9,869 nt of DNA from Anaerolineales bacterium (GTDB lineage: Bacteria > Chloroflexota > Anaerolineae > Anaerolineales > UBA11858), in the NCBI GenBank assembly GCA_015485245.1, contig WFTY01000211.1, forward strand, positions 1-9,869, given 5' to 3'. The notes beneath the pieces are model-generated. The model did no database searches and was not told the DNA's origin. It worked only from the letters and a program-made list of their open reading frames with translations. Both the position numbers and the translations under genes were made by a program. Shown here one piece after another: positions 1-6,516 of this stretch (position 1 is the stretch's first letter; each line of letters begins with the position of its first letter).

Positions 1-1326
1 GATCAGCAGAATCGCCAGTACCCCCGCCACCCGCAGCGCGGCCCACCGCCCGGCGCGCAACCGCGTGAACAGCACCCACCCCAGGGGAGCGGTCACCAGC
101 ACGGTGTTCAGCACCAGCCCCAGGGGATAGATGCTGTTCGGCCACAGGCGATACCACAACAGATCGGAGAAAAAGCTGGAGGCGAACCGGCCGGGGTCGT
201 TCCCCGACCAGAGCACATACAGTCCCTGCATGGCAAAGGCCGCCGCCAGCCCGGCGATTCCCCAAACAAACGGGGGGAACAGGTAACGGGGCCAGCGTTC
301 GGAGTCCAGCGGCTTCTCCAGCAGGTAGAGCAGCGCGGCCAACGCACCCGGCATAGGGAACCAGTTGACCCGGCTGATGCCTGCCCAGGCGGAAGCCAGC
401 AACACCACGCCCAGGGTGCGCCAGAACTTACGCGCGTCGAAGCCCACCAGCACCAGAATCAGCGGCACAGCAAGATGATAATACACCGGCCCCTGGAAGA
501 GGAACAAATACGCCCACAGCGCGGTCATCAATGTCGGCAACCAGCTCCCGAGGCGCAGACGCCGCCCCAGGGCGAATCCTGTTCCCAGGGTAAAAACCAG
601 CCATAACAGCGCTTGCCAGAGGCGATGCCCCCACAGAGGAACGCTGTCCAGCACAAAGGGAAGCGCCTGCATCAGATAGCGGGTAGGGTGCAACACCGAA
701 GTAGGCAATCGCTCCCCATACAATTTTTGGGCGAAAAACAGCGAAGCGTAATAATAACGACTGGTCTCCGACCAGCTCAGGGCAAATGGGAAATCGGTGA
801 CCACGACGAAGCCCGCGGCGGCGTGATAGCTAAACGCCAGGCTGAGCGCGGCGACCACACCGGCAGCGCGGCCGCTCAACCTGGGCGCCGCGGAGCGCAA
901 GACGCCCGCGCCCCCCAACGCCAAGAGAGAGAAAAGCAGTAAACGCGGGAAGAGATCAGCAAATATATCCCCCGCCCACACCAGCACTAGCAGTGGATAG
1001 CACAACAGCACCAGGCCAAAGAGCGCCCAGCTTCCAACGCGCCCCAGGCGCGGGAGGGTCACATCCATCGCAAGGCGCCGCCCCCAGGCGGTGTATGTCG
1101 CGCCCAGCGCGCCCAGCGCCACCAGGCTGAGGGCATACAGCCCCATCACCAACCACCAGCGCTGCGCCCGTAACGAGAAAGGCGCGCCCAGCGCCAGCAA
1201 TTGCCCTGAAATCTGATAGGCGGCCCCGGCCAGCAACACAGCGAACGCCGCCAACAGCCAGCGCATCACTCGGCGCGGCCGCAGAGGCGCGGTCAAGATT
1301 TCCAAGCCGTTATAGTCGCTCGACAT
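1..1326 (-). CDS. polytopic membrane protein of unknown family, 3' end beyond window (candidate GT-C glycosyltransferase)
   Basis: The frame is open for 442 codons from the ATG at 1326 to base 1 without a stop, so the C-terminus lies outside the window. The start overlaps the end of the flippase gene by 17 nt and has a GAGGTGA Shine-Dalgarno at 1330-1336, which decides it. The protein is strongly hydrophobic, with about ten probable membrane segments (for example near residues 23-40, 58-76, 100-118, 128-142, 263-280, 283-297, 303-317, 352-372 and 403-420). A loop around residues 184-195 reads SWSETSRYYYAS and is followed by LHPTRYLMQ (212-220); ISRVNWFPMPG lies at 317-327. I do not recognise the family. 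A long hydrophobic protein with an acidic, Arg/Tyr-rich loop, directly behind a GT2 and a flippase-like gene, suggests a GT-C glycosyltransferase or polymerase, but this is inference from context only. It may be co-transcribed from the promoter at 3301-3330. Confidence 0.85.
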   Translation of the reverse strand, partial: MSSDYNGLEILTAPLRPRRVMRWLLAAFAVLLAGAAYQISGQLLALGAPFSLRAQRWWLVMGLYALSLVALGALGATYTAWGRRLAMDVTLPRLGRVGSWALFGLVLLCYPLLVLVWAGDIFADLFPRLLLFSLLALGGAGVLRSAAPRLSGRAAGVVAALSLAFSYHAAAGFVVVTDFPFALSWSETSRYYYASLFFAQKLYGERLPTSVLHPTRYLMQALPFVLDSVPLWGHRLWQALLWLVFTLGTGFALGRRLRLGSWLPTLMTALWAYLFLFQGPVYYHLAVPLILVLVGFDARKFWRTLGVVLLASAWAGISRVNWFPMPGALAALLYLLEKPLDSERWPRYLFPPFVWGIAGLAAAFAMQGLYVLWSGNDPGRFASSFFSDLLWYRLWPNSIYPLGLVLNTVLVTAPLGWVLFTRLRAGRWAALRVAGVLAILLI

Positions 1327-2251
1327 CGGTCACCTCATCGGCGCGGACGCCCGCTAGAATCGCGGGGACGAAAAAGGCGCCCGGCAGGCTGGCGAGCATC
1401 TGCAGTGTGCGCACCAACAGCGCAATCGTCAACCCGCTTTGCAACGAGATGCCGCCCACATGGGTGAAGATCAACGTCATGGCAACTTCCTGCACGCCAT
1501 ATCCGTTGATCGAGATCGGCAACAGCGTGATCAGGTAGACGAAACTCCATAACCCGGCGATCAACCACAAGGGCATTGGATCGCGCATCCCCATCAACAA
1601 CAAACCGATAGCGCTAAACAAACACAGCATGTGAACGCCAGTCATCCCCAGCGAGAGCAGCAACGCGCCAGGGTGTACGCGCCACAAAGAAAAGGCCTCC
1701 ACCAGTTTTTGGATCAGCTCGCGCCCGCGGGCCAGCAAACCGCCTGTGGAGACCATGCTCACCCCAAAAAGATCGCGCCACCCTTGACGGGTGATCAACC
1801 AGCCCCACAGCGGCGCGGCCCCCAGGGGTACCGCCAACGCCATCCCCAACAGGCCAATCAGGCGATCCACCACCAGCGACGCCGCGCTGACGGCGCCATC
1901 CAGCCCCAGTTGAATCGCCCCCGCCAGACGCACCACATCGCCGCCCACAGTGGTAGGCAGAAAATTCGAGGCGAACAGCCCGGCAAACGTCAGGCGGATC
2001 ACATCGCGCCGCGCCGCGCCCACATCCGGGATCGACAGCAGCGCCGCCCAGCGCCCCCCCACCGCCAGGCGAGAAACCAGGATCAACCCGAAAGCGACGC
2101 TCAGATTCCAGGGCGGAATCTGTCGGATGGCTGCCAGGATTTCTTCCCACCCTTGACGGCTGAAAAGATAAACCAGCAATGCGAGAGTCGCCAGCGAACC
2201 AACCCAGCGCAGGGTGGTTTTGGCGCGTCGCCTGTTCTCGCTTTTTCGCAT
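1310..2251 (-). CDS. flippase-like integral membrane protein (lysylphosphatidylglycerol synthase TM region family), paralogue 1
   Basis: A 313-residue polytopic membrane protein of the family that includes the flippase domain of MprF and many lipid-carrier flippase-like proteins of glycan clusters. The N-terminus is short and basic (MRKSENRRR), followed by about 7-8 hydrophobic segments. Family hallmarks are visible: FASNFLPTTVGGDVVR at 93-108, VVDR at 127-130, and LPISINGYGVQE at 244-255. These occur at matching places in the second copy at 3887-4834. Length (about 300-330 aa) is normal. It starts 23 nt after the GT2 stop with only a weak purine-rich ribosome site, and its last 17 nt overlap the next gene, so it is probably coupled to both. 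The likely role is moving polyprenyl-phosphate-linked sugar or another lipid across the membrane. The substrate cannot be read from the sequence. Confidence 0.9.
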   Translation of the reverse strand: MRKSENRRRAKTTLRWVGSLATLALLVYLFSRQGWEEILAAIRQIPPWNLSVAFGLILVSRLAVGGRWAALLSIPDVGAARRDVIRLTFAGLFASNFLPTTVGGDVVRLAGAIQLGLDGAVSAASLVVDRLIGLLGMALAVPLGAAPLWGWLITRQGWRDLFGVSMVSTGGLLARGRELIQKLVEAFSLWRVHPGALLLSLGMTGVHMLCLFSAIGLLLMGMRDPMPLWLIAGLWSFVYLITLLPISINGYGVQEVAMTLIFTHVGGISLQSGLTIALLVRTLQMLASLPGAFFVPAILAGVRADEVTDVERL

Positions 2252-2274
2252 CGCAATCTCGCGTTTCCGCCAAG

Positions 2275-3246
2275 TCAGCGCGGCCCGGCAACGTTCAGGG
2301 CACGCCGCACTGTGTAGGTGGGCTTGCGCTGTGCTTCGTAATAGGTGCGCACCTGCAACTCGGCGATCAGCCCCATCAGAATCGCCTGAAAGCCCATGAT
2401 AATCAGCATCAGGCTGATGGGAAAGAAGGGCGACTCAAAGACCGAAACCAGCGTCATCACCCGGCGTACCACCAGGAAGAGCAACAGCACCGATCCCATC
2501 CCCATCATGGCCAATCCCGGCCCGCCGAACAGATAATTGGGTTTATGCCCGTAGCTGATCAGAAACTTGACCGTCAGCAAATCCAGGATCACCTTGAGCG
2601 TACGCTCCAACCCATACTTGGTTTTACCAAACTTGCGGGGGTGGTGGCGCACCGGCACTTCCAGGATGCGCGCGCCCACATAACCAGCGTACGCCGGGAT
2701 AAAGCGGTGCATCTCGCCGTACAGGCGAAAGCCGGTGATCACCTCCCGGCGGTACGCTTTAAGCGTACAGCCGTAATCGTGCAGCCGAACCCCGGTCACC
2801 CAGGAGATGATGCCATTAGCGATGCGCGAAGGCAGCGTGCGGGTGATGAATTTATCCTGCCGATTCTTGCGCCATCCGCTGACCACGTCATAGCCCTCGG
2901 CCATTTTCTCAATCATCATGGGGATATCCGCGGGGTCGTTTTGCATATCAGCGTCCATCAGCACAATCACGTCCCCCTGGGCATAATCCAGCCCCGCGGC
3001 GATGGCCGCAGTCTGCCCGAAATTGCGGCGCAAGCCCACCACGCGAGTGTGCTCCACATCGGCCTCGGCCAGCACGGTGAGCACCTGCAGGCTCTCATCC
3101 GTGCTACCATCATCCACATAGACGATCTCCCAGGGGATATCCAGCGAACCCAGCGCATCGTGCAACGCCTTGTGCAACTGTGTCAAACTCTCATGCTCGT
3201 TATAAACCGGGATGACAACCGAAAGTTGTTTCATCTCATCCATCAT
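2275..3246 (-). CDS. GT2 polyprenyl-phosphate glycosyltransferase (DPM1/GtrB/ArnC-like)
   Basis: A 323-residue family 2 glycosyltransferase, expected to transfer a sugar from a nucleotide donor to undecaprenyl phosphate at the inner face of the membrane. The GT-A domain opens with LSVVIPVYNE (8-17), then YVDDGSTDES (43-52), the metal-binding DAD (98-100) and QNDP (102-105). The family-typical basic RKFGKTKYG (204-212) precedes two C-terminal membrane segments (about 238-262 and 278-299). The frame extends upstream to a TTG at 3330. I chose the ATG at 3246 because it has GAGGTGA at 3252-3258, gives LSVVIPVYNE its usual near-N-terminal place, and lies downstream of a good promoter whose -35 box contains that TTG. 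It is the first gene of the promoter-proximal trio GT2, flippase-like protein and polytopic protein. Sugar specificity is not evident: mannose, glucose and GlcNAc transferases look alike here. Confidence 0.93.
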   Translation of the reverse strand: MMDEMKQLSVVIPVYNEHESLTQLHKALHDALGSLDIPWEIVYVDDGSTDESLQVLTVLAEADVEHTRVVGLRRNFGQTAAIAAGLDYAQGDVIVLMDADMQNDPADIPMMIEKMAEGYDVVSGWRKNRQDKFITRTLPSRIANGIISWVTGVRLHDYGCTLKAYRREVITGFRLYGEMHRFIPAYAGYVGARILEVPVRHHPRKFGKTKYGLERTLKVILDLLTVKFLISYGHKPNYLFGGPGLAMMGMGSVLLLFLVVRRVMTLVSVFESPFFPISLMLIIMGFQAILMGLIAELQVRTYYEAQRKPTYTVRRALNVAGPR

Positions 3247-3252
3247 ATCACT

Positions 3253-3258
3253 CACCTC
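3253..3258 (-). promoter_or_regulatory. Shine-Dalgarno site of the GT2 gene
   Basis: On the minus strand this reads GAGGTG (GAGGTGA if 3252 is included), a 6-7 base match to the anti-Shine-Dalgarno sequence, six bases before the ATG at 3246. It decides the start of the GT2 gene against the upstream TTG at 3330, which would overlap the preceding gene and add 28 residues unlike the family. Confidence 0.8.
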
Positions 3259-3260
3259 AA

Positions 3261-3287
3261 GCGCCGGTTCATCCTCGCGGCCGGCGC
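3261..3287 (-). promoter_or_regulatory. leader hairpin next to the GT2 ribosome binding site
   Basis: A perfect 7-bp GC-only inverted repeat, GCGCCGG (3287-3281 on the minus strand) and CCGGCGC (3267-3261), encloses a 13-nt loop. It ends two bases before the Shine-Dalgarno. No U-run follows on either strand, so it is not a typical intrinsic terminator. In the loop an ATG opens a six-codon frame (M-N-R-R-L-R) whose TGA overlaps the GAGGTGA ribosome site. A role in translation or transcript stability is inference; chance in GC-rich DNA is possible. Confidence 0.45.
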
Positions 3288-3300
3288 AAAATCGGGAGGC

Positions 3301-3330
3301 ATTGTAGCCCACCCCCCGCTGAACGGTCAA
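3301..3330 (-). promoter_or_regulatory. sigma70-type promoter for the GT2 gene and downstream genes
   Basis: On the minus strand, TTGACC (3330-3325) and TACAAT (3306-3301) are separated by 18 bases. Five of six positions match the TTGACA consensus and five of six the TATAAT consensus. Transcription would start near 3294, leaving a leader of about 48 nt before the ATG at 3246. This is the only real intergenic gap in the window. The -35 box overlaps the TGA of the acetyltransferase gene. It would let the GT2 block be transcribed separately from the upstream operon. Transcription was not observed; this rests on sequence match and position. Confidence 0.65.
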
Positions 3331-3887
3331 GCAGCCTCCACGCGCCGGATGGGACGGGCAGGGATGCCTCCAACAACCGTATAGGGGGCGACATCCTCAG
3401 TAACCACCGCTCCGGCGGCGATCACGCTGCCCTTGCCTATTCGCACGCCGGGCAAAACCGTCACCCGCGCCCCAAACCAGACTTCGTCTTCCACCACAAT
3501 CGAGCGCGGCTGCGTCCCGCGGCGGCCGTTTTCATCCACCATCAGGGTGTGATTCACGGTTTCAAAATAACATCCCGGCCCGATGAGCACCCGCTCGCCG
3601 ATCTGGATCGTCGCCGGGGCACGCGCCGCCAGGCGTACATAGCTGTTAATGAACGTGTCCTTCCCAATCGAAATCCGCGCCGCGCCGCCGATGGGGCGCA
3701 CGTCCAGCGGCGCCCAGATGTGTGCCGGATAACGCACTCGCATCCCCGCCAGGCGGAGCAGAAGCGCCCGCAAAGCGTCCGCGGTGTGCAGGCGGGGGAG
3801 ATGGTTCGCCAGCCACAAAAAGACCAGCTCGCGCAAAACACGCAGAGAGAGATCGCGGCGCACAACCCGCCAGATTTCTGACCACAT
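3327..3887 (-). CDS. left-handed beta-helix sugar O-acetyltransferase (WcaF/NodL/maltose acetyltransferase-like)
   Basis: A 186-residue hexapeptide-repeat acyltransferase, expected to move acetyl from acetyl-CoA to a hydroxyl of a sugar in the cytoplasm. A helical N-terminal part (about 1-50) leads into imperfect hexapeptide turns: ISIGKDTFINSYV (72-84), IQIGERVLIGPGCYF (94-108), and VVEDEVWFGARVTVLPGVRIG (131-151, split by the loop's end) with VIAAGAVVTEDVAPY (155-169). The long loop carries NHT at 112-114, where His113 matches the catalytic histidine of this family. GGIPARPIRRV (173-183) is the usual C-terminal signature. Length is normal. The start shares one base with the upstream flippase stop (TGATG) and has GAGGAG at 3896-3901, so translation is probably coupled. 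The exact acceptor is unknown; surface polysaccharide is likely from context. Confidence 0.9.
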   Translation of the reverse strand: MWSEIWRVVRRDLSLRVLRELVFLWLANHLPRLHTADALRALLLRLAGMRVRYPAHIWAPLDVRPIGGAARISIGKDTFINSYVRLAARAPATIQIGERVLIGPGCYFETVNHTLMVDENGRRGTQPRSIVVEDEVWFGARVTVLPGVRIGKGSVIAAGAVVTEDVAPYTVVGGIPARPIRRVEAA

Positions 3888-4834
3888 CAGGCCATCTCCT
3901 CGGTGGCCGGGGGCGGCGCGGCACGCGCCACGCGCAGTGCATCAGAAATCCACAGCGCCCCCGGCACTGTCTCCAACATCAGGATCATGCGCGTGACCAC
4001 GGTCAACGCCGAAGCCTGCTCCAGCGTCGCGCCCAATTGCACATAAAGCGTGGTCATAGTGACCTCGCGCAGTCCCAGGCTGTTGATCGAGATCGGCAAC
4101 AGAGAAAGCACATATGTGACCGCACCCACACCGACCACCTGCCACAGGCTGACCACGATCCCCAGTCCGCGCGCCAAAATCCATACCGCCGAAAACACCG
4201 AGAGGCGCGCCAGCCAGGAGATCACCAGGCCAAGCCAGAGCACATATTTGCGCTCACGCCACATCCCCAACGCCACGCGCAACTTCCACAGACCGCCACC
4301 TACCTTTTGGCGCAACGGCGTCAAACCAGCGGCCGCCCATCCATTGCCCAAAGCCCCGCGTCGCGCACCCACAGATGCAGCAGCGGAAAACCACTCCACA
4401 GGGTGCAGGGTAAACCAGGAAATCGGCAACAACGCCGTCATCGCGACCACGTTTATCAAACGATCCACCACCACCGAAGCCAGGCCAATCGCCCATCCGG
4501 TCGCCCGCGAGGTGCTCACAATCCGCACCGTATCCCCGCCCACAGTGGAAGGCAGAAAGTTCGAGGCAAAATTCCCCGAAAGCACAATCCGCAGCAGGCT
4601 GGCATAGCGCACCGTCACCGGCTGAACCCGTAACAGCAAATACCAGCGCAGCGTGTTCAACAACACAGCAGTGAAATACAGACCAGCAGCCAGCGGCAAC
4701 AGCCAGAGGTCCATGCCACGCACCGTCTCCCAGAGCACGCGCCAGTCCTGGCGGCTCAACAGCCAGAGAAACAGCCCGGTGGAGATCAGCGTCCCTCCCC
4801 AGCGCAGCCAGCGAGCGTTCTTCCGCTTCGTCAT
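3887..4834 (-). CDS. flippase-like integral membrane protein (lysylphosphatidylglycerol synthase TM region family), paralogue 2
   Basis: A 315-residue polytopic membrane protein of the same family as the product of 1310-2251. Signatures are FASNFLPSTVGGDTVR (89-104), VVDR (122-125) and LPISINSLGLRE (246-257), in the same order and spacing as in the paralogue. Elsewhere the two copies differ widely, so this is an old duplication or separate recruitment. About 7-8 membrane segments follow a basic N-terminus (MTKRKNARWLRW). The ATG overlaps the stop of the phosphodiesterase gene by four bases (ATGA) and the TGA shares one base with the acetyltransferase ATG, the signature of a tightly coupled operon. 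The likely role is transbilayer movement of a lipid-linked glycan intermediate; the substrate is not known. Confidence 0.9.
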   Translation of the reverse strand: MTKRKNARWLRWGGTLISTGLFLWLLSRQDWRVLWETVRGMDLWLLPLAAGLYFTAVLLNTLRWYLLLRVQPVTVRYASLLRIVLSGNFASNFLPSTVGGDTVRIVSTSRATGWAIGLASVVVDRLINVVAMTALLPISWFTLHPVEWFSAAASVGARRGALGNGWAAAGLTPLRQKVGGGLWKLRVALGMWRERKYVLWLGLVISWLARLSVFSAVWILARGLGIVVSLWQVVGVGAVTYVLSLLPISINSLGLREVTMTTLYVQLGATLEQASALTVVTRMILMLETVPGALWISDALRVARAAPPPATEEMA

Positions 4835-6516
4835 CCCAGGTACCCCAGATCGCGCAAGCGCTTCTCCAGTTCCAGGCGTTCCTCAGCGCTCATCGCTGGG
4901 GCAGCTTTCCCCCCTTCGTCATCCGATTGTGCGCGGATGTAGTGCACCATCGAGCGTCGCGCCGGCGTCAATGCCTCCAGCCACACTCTGCCGTCCAGGT
5001 CGTCAGGGATGGGCAACCCCGCCAACGCCAGCATGGTGGGCAGCACATCGACGACGGCGGCATCCTTCACTTCGCCACCAGAACACACATCCGGTCCCGC
5101 CATCACCAGGATCCCCTCCGGGCGATGCCCCCCTGAATCCTGGTACTCCGATTTTCCTAAGATCGACTCGCTCTCCAGCCCCATCTTGACCGAGGCCTGA
5201 TAAAGATACCCTTGAATCGAAAAGACGATATCCGCCGCCTGCTCCATGTACGGTCCGGAGAAAATCTCCTCCCGCAGATGGATGACGTCAATCAGCGGCG
5301 CGCCCGTATCAGGGTGAGGCAGAGCACGCAGGGCCTCCACCAGCTCCGTCACCACCTGGCGGTACTCGTCCCCAGGCTTCACAATCCCCTGGGGTTCGCG
5401 CCCCTCCAGGTTGATGAAAATCTGGCCGAACGCGCCGCGGGCGTAGGCACGGGTGCGCGACCAGTCAATATCCTCAAACCCTAAAAACGAACTCACCACC
5501 TTGTTGCGCGCCGGTTTGGAGACCAGGTTCGCCACCCAGCCCAACCCCAGGCGGCTGACCAACCGATAGGCGCGGCCAATCAAATCGGTACGCGCCAGCC
5601 ACAACTTGAGCCGAGTGCGCGGGTCATCGTGCAGGTGCAGCATACCGATCTCATGCAGCCAGCGGTTGATGTACATGATGCCGTGCACCGGCCCGCCGCC
5701 GTGATCTGAGAGCACGATATAGTTGACCTCCTCGCCCAGCGCAATCACCAGATCGCCCAGCAGCGCGTCCATGGTGCGGTAGACCTGCTCAATGGCATCG
5801 GCAAATTCGCCATCCCGCCGCGGATCGTAACCGGGATAATCTGGCGAAAGGTAACGCCAGAACTTGTGCTGGGCATGGTCAATCTGCATCAGCACCAGCA
5901 AGTAAGCGTCACAGGGATGATGCTCAATCAGGTAAAGCAGCGCCCGACGCTGATAATCCAACAGGGCAAGCATATCATCCAGGTAGGCGCGCTCATCCCC
6001 ATAGCGGTAGATAGCGGTCTCCGCGTGGCGGAAGGGGCCGATAGCGCGCTCCAACTCAGCGATCAGCTCCGAGGGATAGGCGAACCCGTCGGCGTGGGCA
6101 TCGGGCGCGGCCAGGCCGGAGAACATGAATCCATCCAGAGGGACGGCGGGGTACAACATCGGCAGGTTGAACACCCCAATGCGCCGCCCGCCGCGGTTGA
6201 AATACTCCCAAACCGGGCGCGCTTTGATCTGCCCGGTGTGTACATATTCCACCTGGTAACTACCCGGCTTGCGGGCAAACCAGTCAAAGACGCCATGCCT
6301 GCCGGGGTTCTGCCCGGTAATGATGGTGCTCCACGCCGCCGGGCTGACCGGCAAGGCCGTCGAGCGAATCGTCCCCGAAGCGCCGCGTTCCATCAGGCGC
6401 GCCAGGTGAGGCAACTTGCCCTCCGCCAGCCAGCGCGAGGCCAGGTCCCAAGTGGCCGCGTCCCAGCCGAGGACGACCAGCGGCGCGTGATCGGTTTTTG
6501 CTGCGTTGTCAACCAT
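4831..6516 (-). CDS. type I phosphodiesterase / nucleotide pyrophosphatase family protein (alkaline phosphatase superfamily)
   Basis: A 561-residue metal-dependent hydrolase or transferase related to nucleotide pyrophosphatases and phosphonoacetate hydrolase. The expected two-metal site can be traced: Asp19 in VVLGWDAATWD, Ser58 in VSPAAWSTIITG at the position of the Thr/Ser nucleophile, Asp213 and His217 in MQIDHAQHKFW, Asp271-His272 in VLSDHGGG, and His464 in SGGHRPEG. So it is probably active. There is no signal peptide or membrane segment, so it is predicted cytoplasmic. The C-terminus ends in a charged helix and LRDLGYLG, as in many sulfatase-like proteins. The ATG overlaps the GT4 stop by eight bases (ATGGTTGA), and the TGA overlaps the next start by four. 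Substrate is unknown: a sugar phosphodiester, nucleotide sugar or lipid-linked phosphate would fit the cluster. The Ser nucleophile would also fit a phosphotransferase. Confidence 0.9.
   Translation of the reverse strand: MVDNAAKTDHAPLVVLGWDAATWDLASRWLAEGKLPHLARLMERGASGTIRSTALPVSPAAWSTIITGQNPGRHGVFDWFARKPGSYQVEYVHTGQIKARPVWEYFNRGGRRIGVFNLPMLYPAVPLDGFMFSGLAAPDAHADGFAYPSELIAELERAIGPFRHAETAIYRYGDERAYLDDMLALLDYQRRALLYLIEHHPCDAYLLVLMQIDHAQHKFWRYLSPDYPGYDPRRDGEFADAIEQVYRTMDALLGDLVIALGEEVNYIVLSDHGGGPVHGIMYINRWLHEIGMLHLHDDPRTRLKLWLARTDLIGRAYRLVSRLGLGWVANLVSKPARNKVVSSFLGFEDIDWSRTRAYARGAFGQIFINLEGREPQGIVKPGDEYRQVVTELVEALRALPHPDTGAPLIDVIHLREEIFSGPYMEQAADIVFSIQGYLYQASVKMGLESESILGKSEYQDSGGHRPEGILVMAGPDVCSGGEVKDAAVVDVLPTMLALAGLPIPDDLDGRVWLEALTPARRSMVHYIRAQSDDEGGKAAPAMSAEERLELEKRLRDLGYLG

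Noticed and set aside
1779..2159. A 12-base exact direct repeat (CACCCTTGACGG at 1779-1790 and 2148-2159) in the first flippase gene, which also looks like a -35 box
   Set aside because: It encodes the same short Arg-Gln-Gly-Trp stretch twice in one protein; no -10 box or further repeat goes with it, so coincidence or local codon similarity is enough.
3261..3287. The inverted repeat as an intrinsic terminator for the upstream operon
   Set aside because: No T-run follows the stem on either strand, and it lies inside the predicted leader just before a ribosome site.
2179..3384. A 401-codon open frame on the plus strand opposite the GT2 gene
   Set aside because: It is antisense to a gene with clear GT2 motifs, has low-complexity His/Gln/Arg-rich composition, and crosses the promoter and two gene ends.
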